A DNA stretch of 23,461 nucleotides, from positions 6,112 through 29,572 of the forward strand of contig PKXR01000191.1 in the NCBI GenBank assembly GCA_003133485.1. Reading direction: 5' to 3'. The notes beneath the pieces were generated by a model, which was not told the origin of the DNA, searched no databases, and saw only the letters and a list, made by a program, of their open reading frames with translations. How positions within the stretch are numbered: position 1 is the first letter of the stretch; each line of letters opens with the position of its first letter. The stretch comes from Candidatus Dormiibacterota bacterium. GTDB taxonomy: Bacteria > Chloroflexota > Dormibacteria > UBA8260 > Bog-877. Position numbers and translations under genes: made by a program. Of the stretch, positions 1 to 7,713 are shown one piece after another.

Positions 1-85
1 GAACCTTAGACAATTCTTAGCACGCCCTTAGCCACAGGTTAATCACGCCTCCACGATCATGACTCCGGTAGCGACCCCGCTGACC

Positions 86-114
86 TTGAGAGGGTCGGGT
101 GGTTGGGTTAGGAC
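86..114 (+). promoter_or_regulatory. possible promoter of the iron-type ABC operon
   Basis: A TTGAGA box at 86-91 and a TAGGAC box at 109-114 are separated by 17 bases. This is a weak match to the housekeeping sigma consensus. It would put the transcription start near 120, just upstream of the ribosome site at 125-132. Positions 1-85 show nothing else I can name. The call rests on spacing and partial consensus only. Confidence 0.25.
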
Positions 115-124
115 GGGTGTTTCT

Positions 125-132
125 GAGGGAGG
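125..132 (+). promoter_or_regulatory. ribosome binding site deciding the start of the binding-protein gene
   Basis: GAGGGAGG lies 7 bases before an in-frame TTG at 140. The alternative ATG at 59 has no such site and would add 27 residues ahead of the signal peptide. This favours the TTG start. Confidence 0.5.
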
Positions 133-139
133 TTTCGGG

Positions 140-1198
140 TTGTTTGCTGTGCGAATTGGTCCCCGGCGTATCCGGCAGAGATCGCTGCTCATGACTGCAT
201 GCGTGGTGGCCCTGTCCATATTAGTGGTCGCACCCGCTCAGCTGGTTGGGGCCAAGTCCAAGAATGTGCCACTCGTCGTCTACTCGTCGCAGGGCTACGA
301 TATGAACACGGTCAAGGCCTTCCAGAAGTCGACCGGCATTACTACCGAACTCGTAGACGACAGCACAGGCCCACTGCTTGCGCGGATTGCGGCCGAAGCC
401 AACGATCCCCAATGGGGGCTGCTTTGGGTGGATGGAGACGAAGCGTTCGCTGCGCTCGACCGTCAGGGAACACTGCTCAAGCACTTCGAACCTAAAGTCA
501 GTTGGACCGCCGCCGCCAAAGCGGTCCTGCCGAAGGATGAAAGTTACACTCCCACCGGCTTCACCCTCGCTTGCGCCCTGGTCTACAACTCCGCGGTGGT
601 GACCACGCCGCCCACATCCTGGTCTCAGCTTACGCAGGCGAAGTGGAAGGGTGACCTTGGCATGAACAATCCGTCCATCTCAGGCCCGACGTATCCCTGC
701 GTGGCTGGCGTGATGAACCACCTTGGCGGAGTCAGCGCGGGCGAGCAGTACTTCGAGCGGCTGAAGGCCAATGGCCTGGTCGTCAACGATGTCAACGGGG
801 ATACCCTCAATGCATTGAACTCCGGGCTGATCAAGATGGCGATAATTCAGAGCTCAGCAGAGATCGGAGCGTCCGAGGATTCTTCTCTCAAGGTGGCCTT
901 TCTCAACCCGGAAACCCTGCTTCCTTCGGTCATCGGAATCGACGGCAAGGTTTCGCACCAAGAGCAGCTGGAAGCGGAGAAGTTTGTTGAGTTCGTCCTG
1001 TCTAAGCCGGGTCAGCATCAGATGCAGACCGGCGATCCGACAGGCGACTCGCTGTACTGGCCCGTGCTGCAAGGGGTGAACCCCTTGCCCACCCTGCCGC
1101 AGTTCGCCGCGGTGCCTTACCAAGTGCTCAATGCCTATACGTGGGGCCCCAAAGAAACGACGGTCAATAGCTGGTTCACTAACAACATCGTCTCTTAG
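140..1198 (+). CDS. ABC transporter solute-binding protein, iron(III)-type (family 1)
   Basis: This is probably the extracytoplasmic binding subunit of an importer, delivering a ligand to the permease encoded next. From the TTG at 140 it has 352 residues: a basic N-region (RIGPRRIRQR), a hydrophobic stretch starting at MTACVV, and a likely cleavage after LVGA near residue 38. The mature part opens with VPLVVYSSQGYD and contains DDSTGPLLARI and WVDGDEAF. These patterns are typical of the Fe3+/thiamine/phosphonate binding-protein group. No lipobox cysteine is evident. A frame-compatible ATG at 59 would give 379 residues, but the site at 125-132 favours 140. The permease starts 3 bases after the stop. 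The ligand is inferred: iron fits the neighbours best, but thiamine or 2-aminoethylphosphonate cannot be excluded. Confidence 0.85.
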   Translation: MFAVRIGPRRIRQRSLLMTACVVALSILVVAPAQLVGAKSKNVPLVVYSSQGYDMNTVKAFQKSTGITTELVDDSTGPLLARIAAEANDPQWGLLWVDGDEAFAALDRQGTLLKHFEPKVSWTAAAKAVLPKDESYTPTGFTLACALVYNSAVVTTPPTSWSQLTQAKWKGDLGMNNPSISGPTYPCVAGVMNHLGGVSAGEQYFERLKANGLVVNDVNGDTLNALNSGLIKMAIIQSSAEIGASEDSSLKVAFLNPETLLPSVIGIDGKVSHQEQLEAEKFVEFVLSKPGQHQMQTGDPTGDSLYWPVLQGVNPLPTLPQFAAVPYQVLNAYTWGPKETTVNSWFTNNIVS

Positions 1199-1201
1199 CT
1201 C

Positions 1202-2980
1202 TTGAAGACGCTGTCCCTCCCCGGTCAGCCCTCCAGACGGGGCCGGGGGTCGCTACGGGCGGCCCCCGGCCTTTTGAGGTCGCTGCGAGCGGCACCCGGT
1301 CTCTTGTGGTGGGCCGGCTTGGCCTTGGTCCTGGTGCTCCCAGTCGGACTGTTCCTGCTGACCGCCTTCAGCCCTAGGTTGTTCGATCAAGGTTCAGCCT
1401 GGCTTAGCCTGGGAAGCTTCGAGGCCGCAATTCACTCAGGCGTCTTGCAGGGAATCCTCGACTCGATTCTGGTGGGAGCTCTCACCGCGGTAGTGGCGGT
1501 GTCGGTGGCGCTGGTGCTGGCGTGGTGGGTAGTGCGCACCAATTTGTGGGGGCGAGGTCTCTGGTCATTCCTGATGTGGGCGGTGCTGCTCTCCCCGTCC
1601 TATTTGGTTGCGCTCGGCTGGGAGCAGGTGTTGGTCAGCCACGGAGCTTTCTGGGACCTTGGGCTCAGAGCGCCGTGGCTGACCAACCTTTTCTTTGGGC
1701 CGGTCGGAGTCACCTTTGTGTACATCACCATGGGGGTGCCGTTCGCCTTTCTGGCGGTGGCGCCGGCACTGGCCGGGATCGGGCGCGAATACGAAGATGC
1801 CGCGAGGATTCACGGGGCGGGCCGGATCGCGGCATGGCGCACGCTTCTGCCCATGCTCGCCCCTGCACTTTGGGCCGGATTGGCGCTGGTCTTCGCCGAG
1901 ACGATCAGCGATTTCGGGGTGGCAGACACCCTGGCTGCAACCAGCAAATTTCCCCTCGCGACCTTCACCTTGTTCAATGCCATCGACAACTACCCCGTGC
2001 ACTTTCCCGTTGCGGCGGCGGTGGGATGGTTTCTGGTAGCGGCAGTTGGTCTGGCGCTGCTCCTGCAGGCTCGTGCCATCCGCGGGCGGGTGTATGCCGT
2101 GCTGAGCGGAAGGACCCGGAACCCTGTGAGAATTCAGCTCCCCTGGTGGGGTCAGGTTCTGGGTTTGGGGATAACCGGCGGCTTCTTTGTGCTGGCTTTG
2201 GGGGCTCCTGTTCTAGGGGCTCTTACCTCTTCCCTCCTCAAGCAAGGCGCCACCCACCTCGCTGTGGCCGAGCTCACCACGACTTATTACCTACATTTGT
2301 TTCACACCGGGTCGCTGATCGCGCCGCTGGAGTTCTCGGCCCGGATGGCGGCGATCGTGGCCAGCATCGTCGCGGTCCTGGCCGTGTGGATGGCCCATTT
2401 CTTGTCCCGGCGCCAGGCCGGCATGGGCGCGCGGCTGCTAGACCTGCTGTTGCTGGCGACCATTGCGCTACCTGGAATCGTGCTCGGAGCCGGCTACATC
2501 TTCGCCTACAACTTGCCCTTCATCAATGGCATCGGCATTCATATCTATGGCACAGCTCTGCTGTTGGGGATGGCGTACTTGGCAGGCGCCCTGCCGACCA
2601 CCACGCGGATCCTGGTTGGGCCGCTGGCCCAGGTCGATCAGTCCCCGGTGCAGGCCGCCCGGGTTCATGGCGCGGGCCCGCTCCGCGCTTGGTTCGCCGC
2701 CGTGGTCCCGATAGTCTCGCGCAGTTGTCTGTGGGCCTGGCTGCTGACGTTTACCGCCGTTCTCTTCGAGCTGCCGGTGTCGCAGATGCTGTACCCACCT
2801 GGTCAGTTTCCGCTCTCGGTGGCGATCACTTCAGCCCTTGCGACCTTCATCTACGGGCCGGGCACCGCGATGATTGTCGTATCGATCGTGTTTGCGCTGA
2901 CGGTCGTGGCTGTCGCCTTGGTGGGGTTCAGGTGGCTAGCGCCGCGCGGCTGGCGCAACATCGCGGTGTCCCGACGATGA
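1202..2980 (+). CDS. ABC transporter permease, fused two-domain iron(III)-type
   Basis: This 592-residue membrane protein carries two permease domains in one chain, as in FbpB/ThiP-type importers. Each half has about six hydrophobic segments and an EAA-type loop that would contact the ATPase: EYEDAARIHGAG at about 197-208 and SPVQAARVHGAG at about 481-492. The start is a TTG 3 bases after the preceding stop, with no strong ribosome site, so expression is probably coupled. The N-terminal cytoplasmic stretch contains a duplicated segment (RAAPGLL twice) from a 30-base tandem repeat. The stop overlaps the start of the ATPase gene (ATGA). The two-domain permease is seen in the sequence; the substrate is inferred from family resemblance. 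Confidence 0.88.
   Translation: MKTLSLPGQPSRRGRGSLRAAPGLLRSLRAAPGLLWWAGLALVLVLPVGLFLLTAFSPRLFDQGSAWLSLGSFEAAIHSGVLQGILDSILVGALTAVVAVSVALVLAWWVVRTNLWGRGLWSFLMWAVLLSPSYLVALGWEQVLVSHGAFWDLGLRAPWLTNLFFGPVGVTFVYITMGVPFAFLAVAPALAGIGREYEDAARIHGAGRIAAWRTLLPMLAPALWAGLALVFAETISDFGVADTLAATSKFPLATFTLFNAIDNYPVHFPVAAAVGWFLVAAVGLALLLQARAIRGRVYAVLSGRTRNPVRIQLPWWGQVLGLGITGGFFVLALGAPVLGALTSSLLKQGATHLAVAELTTTYYLHLFHTGSLIAPLEFSARMAAIVASIVAVLAVWMAHFLSRRQAGMGARLLDLLLLATIALPGIVLGAGYIFAYNLPFINGIGIHIYGTALLLGMAYLAGALPTTTRILVGPLAQVDQSPVQAARVHGAGPLRAWFAAVVPIVSRSCLWAWLLTFTAVLFELPVSQMLYPPGQFPLSVAITSALATFIYGPGTAMIVVSIVFALTVVAVALVGFRWLAPRGWRNIAVSRR
1248..1307 (+). repeat. 30-base tandem repeat (two copies) in the permease N-terminus
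   Basis: Units 1248-1277 and 1278-1307 both begin GGTCGCT and match at about 24 of 30 positions. The repeat is in frame and encodes SLRAAPGLL twice, in the basic segment before the first membrane helix. It looks like an old in-frame duplication. Confidence 0.75.
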
Positions 2981-4200
2981 GCGCGTCAGACCGCGCCCTC
3001 GATGCTCCCCCGGCGGTCCGCGGACGGGGCCTGACCAAGGCCTTCCAGAGCCGAACCGTGCTCGACGCGGTCGACCTCGACGTCGCAGCCGGGCAGTTCG
3101 TGGTGCTCCTTGGGCCCTCAGGTTCCGGCAAGACGACCCTGCTTCGCTGCATCGCGGGCACGGAACGGCCGAACGGCGGGACTCTGTGGGTAGGAGGCAC
3201 CGAGGTGTCAGGCCCGGCTGGCCACGTCCCGCCCGAGCGGCGGGGTCTCTCTATGGTGTTTCAGGACTATGCCCTGTGGCCCCACATGAACGCGCGCACG
3301 AATGTCGCGTTTGCGGTGAAAAGACTGGGACTGAGTCGGTCGGCTGCGCGCGCCAGAACCATGGAGATGCTGGAGCGCGTCGGCCTCGCACAGCTGGCGG
3401 AGAACTACCCCAATCAGTTGTCCGGCGGGGAGCAGCAGCGGGTCGCCCTCGCGCGGGCGCTGGGGAGCGGCGCCCAGTTGCTCCTCTGCGACGAGCCCCT
3501 CTCGAACCTCGACGCGCATCTTCGGGAGCGCATTCGAGTGGAGATCTCGACGCTGTGCCGCGATAGCGGCACGTCGGTCGTCTACATCACCCACGACCAG
3601 CAGGAGGCGTTCGCCTTAGCGGACAAGCTAGGAGTGATGCACCAGGGTCGGGTTTTGCAGTGGGGCACCCCTGAGTCGGTTCACCTAAGGCCGGCTGACG
3701 CCTTCGTGGCCCGCTTCACCGGGCTCGCCGGTAGAATTCGCGGCCGTGTGGTGCGGGTCACTTCCCCGGTTCACTTGGAAGTCCAGTACGGAAGATATCG
3801 ACTGCAGGCCACGGCGTCGCACCCCGTACCCCAAGGGTTCGAGGTGGACCTGCTGCTGCGACCGGACGCCATCTCAGTGGTGGACCCCGGGCCAGCCGAG
3901 CTGGGGCTAGCGGCCGTGGTGAAAGATGTCTCGTTCCGAGCTGGTTGGTACGAGCACGTGGTCGACCTCGAGGGTGGTGAACGGCTCACCGGCATCCACG
4001 CCGGAGAGCGTCACGAGCGGGGTCGTAACGTCCGGCTGCAGTTGGACCCCGCTGGTTGCCTCGCCTTTGCCAGTGGCGATGAACCGCACCCGGACGGGGG
4101 AGAGGAGCTACCAAACGCAGCTGTCAGGCTCCGCGGAGTGCCGATCGGTGAGAATGCAGAGCGCTTGGACAGAGAAAGCTCGGTGACGCGCTTGCCGTGA
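2977..4200 (+). CDS. ABC transporter ATP-binding protein, iron/spermidine/thiamine-type with TOBE-like C-terminus
   Basis: This is the ATPase that powers the upstream permease; 407 residues. All nucleotide-binding motifs are intact: Walker A GPSGSGKT at 46-53, Q-loop Q96, signature LSGGEQQR from 148, Walker B LLLCDEP at about 168-174, and H-loop THD with H206. After about residue 240, a beta-rich region with LLRPDAISVVDPG resembles the TOBE regulatory domain of FbpC/PotA-type ATPases. The ATG overlaps the permease stop by three bases. The same frame stays open back to 1522, but that upstream part is antagonistic reading of the permease gene. The last four bases overlap the next gene (GTGA), so the whole set is probably co-translated. 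Confidence 0.92.
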   Translation: MSASDRALDAPPAVRGRGLTKAFQSRTVLDAVDLDVAAGQFVVLLGPSGSGKTTLLRCIAGTERPNGGTLWVGGTEVSGPAGHVPPERRGLSMVFQDYALWPHMNARTNVAFAVKRLGLSRSAARARTMEMLERVGLAQLAENYPNQLSGGEQQRVALARALGSGAQLLLCDEPLSNLDAHLRERIRVEISTLCRDSGTSVVYITHDQQEAFALADKLGVMHQGRVLQWGTPESVHLRPADAFVARFTGLAGRIRGRVVRVTSPVHLEVQYGRYRLQATASHPVPQGFEVDLLLRPDAISVVDPGPAELGLAAVVKDVSFRAGWYEHVVDLEGGERLTGIHAGERHERGRNVRLQLDPAGCLAFASGDEPHPDGGEELPNAAVRLRGVPIGENAERLDRESSVTRLP

Positions 4201-4949
4201 CAGGCACCGTACTAATCGCGCTGGCAGTCTTCGGCGCGAGCGTGGTGGAGATGGTGGAGGCCCTGACCATCGTCCTGGCCTCCGGGCTCACCCGCGGCTG
4301 GCGCTCCTCGCTAGAAGGCGCTGCGGTGGCCGTTATTTGCCTAGTAGTAGTGGTCGCCGCCTTCGGTCCCGCTCTCATCCACTTTGTGCCGCTCAACGTG
4401 CTGCGCGTAGTGGTCGGGAGCCTGCTGCTGGTGCTCGGGCTGCAGTGGCTGCGCAAAGCCATCCTGCGGGCCAGCGGGCACAAAGCGAAGCACGACGAGG
4501 ACGCCATCTACCAGCGTGAGGTGGACCGGCTGTCGAACGTTCCGCGCTCGGGGTCTGGCCGGGACGCCATCGGTTTCGCGATCAGCTTCAAGGGAGTTCT
4601 GCTAGAGGGCATGGAGGTGGTGATGATCGTGCTCACCTTGGGCCTCAGCTCAGGCCACCTGGCGGTCGCCGCTTTGGCCGCGCTGGCCGCTGTGGTGGTG
4701 GTCGGGGGCGTTGGGATTGCGGTCTCCCGGCAGCTGCGGGAGGTGCCAGAGAATGCCATGAAGCTCGTGGTGGGGGTAATGCTGGTGAGCTTCGGGAGCT
4801 TCTGGGGCGGCGAGGGAGTTGGGGTGCGCTGGCCGGGATCGGACCTCTCGCTTCTGGGCCTTCTGGCCGTGTACGCCGCGCTCAGCTGGGTCGCGGTCCG
4901 GGTCCTTAGCCGGGCCCGGCTTCCCACTCCAGCGGGGGAGGCGGGGTGA
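4197..4949 (+). CDS. COG4280-like multi-pass membrane protein with two E-x-x-E motifs, possibly metal transport
   Basis: This 250-residue protein has about six or seven hydrophobic segments in two similar halves. Each half has a paired acidic motif in a helix: VVEMVEALTIV (E18, E21) and LLEGMEVVMIV (E137, E140). The arrangement recalls the two R-E-x-x-E motifs of FTR1-type iron permeases, but the arginine is absent and overall resemblance is modest. A charged loop (residues about 86-121) separates the halves. The GTG start overlaps the ATPase stop. The gene therefore belongs to the iron-type ABC operon, which supports a metal-related role by inference. It could equally be an uncharacterised membrane protein with no transport activity. 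Confidence 0.7.
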   Translation: MTGTVLIALAVFGASVVEMVEALTIVLASGLTRGWRSSLEGAAVAVICLVVVVAAFGPALIHFVPLNVLRVVVGSLLLVLGLQWLRKAILRASGHKAKHDEDAIYQREVDRLSNVPRSGSGRDAIGFAISFKGVLLEGMEVVMIVLTLGLSSGHLAVAALAALAAVVVVGGVGIAVSRQLREVPENAMKLVVGVMLVSFGSFWGGEGVGVRWPGSDLSLLGLLAVYAALSWVAVRVLSRARLPTPAGEAG

Positions 4950-5158
4950 AACGCTGGCCTGAGGCGTTCGGCCGGTTTTGCTACGAGTTCGTGGTGGGGG
5001 AGACTCCCGAACTGGCGATCGGGGTAGCACTCGTGATCGTGGGAGCGTGGGCGCTGACCCGCGCCGCCGGTGGGTCGACGTTCTGGTTCATTCCGGCGGC
5101 GGTGATCGTGCTCCTGACCGTGAGTCTCTGGCGCGGCGCCGCCGGCTCCCGAAGCTGA
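4946..5158 (+). CDS. small two-helix membrane protein, operon partner
   Basis: This 70-residue protein starts with a GTG that overlaps the stop of the preceding gene (GTGA). It has two hydrophobic helices, ELAIGVALVIVGAWAL and FWFIPAAVIVLLTVSL, joined by a short charged turn (TRAAGGST). I do not recognise the family. Its tight coupling to the E-x-x-E membrane protein suggests an accessory subunit of that protein or of the ABC importer. A hairpin 12 bases after its stop probably ends the transcript. Confidence 0.65.
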   Translation: MKRWPEAFGRFCYEFVVGETPELAIGVALVIVGAWALTRAAGGSTFWFIPAAVIVLLTVSLWRGAAGSRS

Positions 5159-5170
5159 CGGCAAGCTCTG

Positions 5171-5200
5171 GGGCAGTCTGACGCACTTCAGATTCTGCCC
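5171..5200 (+). terminator. hairpin downstream of the iron-type operon
   Basis: GGGCAG (5171-5176) pairs with CTGCCC (5195-5200), and TCTGA (5177-5181) pairs with TCAGA (5188-5192), leaving a TT bulge and a 6-base loop. The 11-pair stem lies 12 bases after the operon's last stop. No T-tract follows, so it is a terminator-like or RNA-stabilising structure. The rest of 5201-5411 shows nothing I can name. Confidence 0.55.
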
Positions 5201-5411
5201 ATCTCCAATTGCCGCGACGGCCCGGCAGTGGTGATGCGCAGCGCCCACCGACTCGGCGATGGCGGTCTACCGGATGGCAAACTGAGTCGATGGACTGCGC
5301 CAACCTTCGAGCCGTCTTGGAGATGATCCCCCTGTCCCCGGCTACCGCCCTAGCTGCTCCTGCCAAGCTCAGGACTCGGGCCGTGCGGGCCCGTTTCCAT
5401 CTCGCTCGTAA

Positions 5412-6941
5412 GTGGTCCCAAGGGGCACGGTCGTCATATCTGTGACCGGTTCTCGTGGGCCGTCGGGCGATCGGTCTTCGGCCCCGAGCCACCTCGGACT
5501 GGCTCTAGCCGTGATCGCGGCCGCTCAGCTGATGGTGGTGCTCGACGCCACCATCGTGAATATCGCACTGCCGTCCATCCGCCGCGACCTGCATTTCTCC
5601 GGCCCCAACCTCGAGTGGGTCATCACCGCCTACGCGCTGACGTTCGGGGGACTACTACTCCTCGGAGGCCGCACGGGCGACCTGTTCGGGAAGCGACGGA
5701 TGTTCATGATCGGGATCGGGATTTTCGCTCTGTCCTCGCTCATGGGTGGCTTTGCCACGAGCCAGGTCTGGCTGATCACCTGCCGGGCCGCCCAGGGCAT
5801 CGGTGGCGCCATCGCGTCACCCACCGCCCTCTCCTTGATAGCCAGCACGTTCCCGGAGGGGGCGCCGCGCAACCGGGCCGTCGGCGTCTATGCCGCCATG
5901 GCGGGAGCGGGTGGCGCAGTGGGTTTGCTGGCCGGCGGAATCCTCACAGACCTGGCTTCTTGGCGGTGGGTGTTCTTTGTCAATGTCCCGGTCGCCGTCG
6001 TGGTTCTGCTGCTGGCGCCGCGCGCCCTGCGCGAGACCGAGGGCCGGGCTGGCAAACTGGACTTGCCCGGCGCAGTGACAGTCACCGCCGCCATGGCCCT
6101 GCTGGTATATGGGCTGACCAATGCGGCCGCTCACACTTGGGGCCAGATCCAGACGGTGGTTCCCCTGGTACTCGCGGCGGTGCTGCTAGTGACGTTCTTG
6201 CTCATCGAGACCCGGAGTCGACAGCCCCTGATGCCACTGCGAATCTTCGCCAGCCGCAACCGCTGGGGCGCCTACGCGGTAATGCTCGGCGTCGGCGCCG
6301 CCATCTTTGCCATGTTCTTTTTCCTGACTCAGTTCATCCAGAACATCATGGGATTCAGTCCGCTCGAGGCGGGCGTAGGATTCCTGCCCCTCACCGTTAT
6401 GATCGGCGGTTCTGCCATCGGAACCTCGCGCCTGGTCGGTCGGGTCGGCACCCGGCTCCCGTCGACCCTGGGCCCGCTCCTAATGGCTGGGGGACTGTTT
6501 TGGCTATCGCGGATCACGGCTGACACCGGATACGTAGGGGTTCTCGCGCCGATGCTGCTGGTCGGTTTAGGCATGGGCCAGACCTTCGTGCCCCTGACCT
6601 TGGCCGCAGTGTCAGGGGTTCGCCGGGAAGAGACCGGTCTGGCGTCTGCCTTGCTGAACACAGGTCAGCAGGTCGGCGGTGCGGTGGGGCTGGCCGTGCT
6701 GGGTACGATCGCTAGCTCCACCATCAGGAGCCAGACCCAGCAGCTGGCTACCGCAGTCCACGGCCGACTCACCCCCCATCTCATCGACGTGGCTACCGCC
6801 TCGGGCTACGCGCACGCTTTCATGGCGTCTTCGGTGATCGCCCTAGGGGCGTTTTTCGTGGCCTTACTAGTCATCCGGGCCCCACGGCCAGTCGGGATGG
6901 CGGCGGCCGCAGCCGAGGCCGTCGTCGCCGAAGGCGCCTAA
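5412..6941 (+). CDS. MFS transporter, DHA2 family (EmrB/QacA-type drug exporter)
   Basis: This is probably a proton-driven exporter of drugs or other hydrophobic compounds in the inner membrane; about 509 residues, the usual size for 14-helix DHA2 members. The first helix carries LMVVLDATIVNIALPSI, the classic DHA2 motif. It is followed by WVITAYAL, the loop motif GGRTGDLFGKRRMF, and the motif-C-like segment GAGGAVGLLAGGILTD in the fifth helix. GTG starts are possible at 5412 and 5442; no convincing ribosome site separates them, so the first ten residues are uncertain. It stands alone, with 253 bases upstream and no adjacent regulator. The substrate cannot be told from sequence. Confidence 0.9.
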   Translation: MVPRGTVVISVTGSRGPSGDRSSAPSHLGLALAVIAAAQLMVVLDATIVNIALPSIRRDLHFSGPNLEWVITAYALTFGGLLLLGGRTGDLFGKRRMFMIGIGIFALSSLMGGFATSQVWLITCRAAQGIGGAIASPTALSLIASTFPEGAPRNRAVGVYAAMAGAGGAVGLLAGGILTDLASWRWVFFVNVPVAVVVLLLAPRALRETEGRAGKLDLPGAVTVTAAMALLVYGLTNAAAHTWGQIQTVVPLVLAAVLLVTFLLIETRSRQPLMPLRIFASRNRWGAYAVMLGVGAAIFAMFFFLTQFIQNIMGFSPLEAGVGFLPLTVMIGGSAIGTSRLVGRVGTRLPSTLGPLLMAGGLFWLSRITADTGYVGVLAPMLLVGLGMGQTFVPLTLAAVSGVRREETGLASALLNTGQQVGGAVGLAVLGTIASSTIRSQTQQLATAVHGRLTPHLIDVATASGYAHAFMASSVIALGAFFVALLVIRAPRPVGMAAAAAEAVVAEGA

Positions 6942-7037
6942 CGGTAGGCAGGCAGCCGTGATGATCGACCCGCGGCCGGGGAGCGCCCGCGCAGGTCGTC
7001 TCGAAGAAAACCTGCTGGACGCGGCGCCGGGTCGGCA

Positions 7038-7066
7038 TTGTAAATCTGGTGGGCGACCGCTAGCAT
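7038..7066 (+). promoter_or_regulatory. possible promoter of the SnoaL-like gene
   Basis: TTGTAA at 7038-7043 and TAGCAT at 7061-7066 are separated by 17 bases, which fits a housekeeping promoter. It would leave a leader of about 75 bases. A second -10-like TAGAAT at 7100-7105 has no matching -35 box. The interval 6942-7147 shows nothing else. Confidence 0.3.
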
Positions 7067-7136
7067 CTAGTCTGCCCTCTTTTGGCGGTCCTGGCCCGAT
7101 AGAATTTGCTGGCTGCACGCTGGGTGATAGAGATCG

Positions 7137-7142
7137 AAGGAG
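7137..7142 (+). promoter_or_regulatory. ribosome binding site fixing the SnoaL-like start
   Basis: AAGGAG lies 5 bases before the ATG at 7148. It rules against longer in-frame starts near 7106. Confidence 0.6.
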
Positions 7143-7147
7143 AGGCC

Positions 7148-7540
7148 ATGGCTGAGCATCCCAATGTCGTGCGAATCCGGGACGGGTACGCCGCCTTCTC
7201 AAAGGGAAACACGGCTAGGCTGAACGACTTTTTCGCAGAGGACATTGTGTGGCACGTGGGCGGGCGCGGCCAATTGGCAGGGGACTACCGAGGCCGGGAA
7301 GCCGTATACGGCTTCTTCGGCAAGCTCAATGAACTGACCGTAGGGTCGTTTCACATCGACGTGCACGCGATTCTGGCCGATGATGAGCACGGCGTGGCGC
7401 TGGTGGTCGGCAACGCCAGCCGGGATGGTCGGAGCATCAAAACCAATGATGTTCACGTCTTCCACATGCATGATGGCAAGGTGGTGGAGTTCTGGGGCGC
7501 TTCTACCGACCAGTACTCTGGAGACGAGCTCTTCGCCTGA
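7148..7540 (+). CDS. SnoaL-like / NTF2-fold protein
   Basis: This 130-residue protein has the layout of the SnoaL and ketosteroid-isomerase-like NTF2 fold. An N-terminal helix segment (VVRIRDGYAAFSKGN) is followed by FFAEDIVWHV, the strand-turn GDYRGREAVYGFFGKL, and a C-terminal strand HVFHMHDGKVVEFWG. That last pattern (DGKVVEFW) is the family hallmark. Many members are small isomerases or cyclases, and many have unknown substrates. No specific reaction can be assigned. The ATG at 7148 is chosen for its strong ribosome site. It is flanked by independent genes, so context gives no clue. Confidence 0.82.
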   Translation: MAEHPNVVRIRDGYAAFSKGNTARLNDFFAEDIVWHVGGRGQLAGDYRGREAVYGFFGKLNELTVGSFHIDVHAILADDEHGVALVVGNASRDGRSIKTNDVHVFHMHDGKVVEFWGASTDQYSGDELFA

Positions 7541-7633
7541 GAGCAGCGAGGCGACTGGGGTACAGGGCGGTCGCGACGGTAGCGCAGTATTACGTCTAGA
7601 AGCAGGTCATTCGGGGCACCAGCTCGTGGTCCG

Positions 7634-7649
7634 GCCCGTGACACCGGGC
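7634..7649 (+). terminator. weak hairpin between the SnoaL-like and DinB-like genes
   Basis: GCCCG (7634-7638) and CGGGC (7645-7649) form a 5-pair stem with loop TGACAC. It is short and has no T-tract. I list it only because it is the clearest structure in 7541-7713. Confidence 0.2.
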
Positions 7650-7713
7650 AGGGTCCGCGTGACGGCGGCAGCCGATGGCCGCGAATCGACTAGTCCGCTC
7701 TGGCAGTATCGGC

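Noticed and set aside
1522..2976. A long open frame reaching back from the ATPase gene through the permease gene (892 residues in total).
   Set aside because: The upstream 485 residues are arginine- and glycine-rich with no domain, and the permease in the other frame has clear membrane helices and EAA loops. The ATPase starts naturally at the ATGA overlap.
5209..5445. A 78-residue plus-strand open frame in the gap before the drug exporter.
   Set aside because: No ribosome site, no recognisable motif, arginine- and alanine-rich composition, and it overlaps the exporter start.
5615..6523. A 302-residue frame inside the DHA2 transporter gene.
   Set aside because: It is histidine- and arginine-rich without any motif; the transporter frame has full DHA2 motifs.
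7570..7625. A stretch with tRNA-like words (GGTAGCGCAG, then GGTCATTCGGGGCACCA).
   Set aside because: I could not fold acceptor, anticodon and T arms into a cloverleaf, and the T-loop sequence is wrong.
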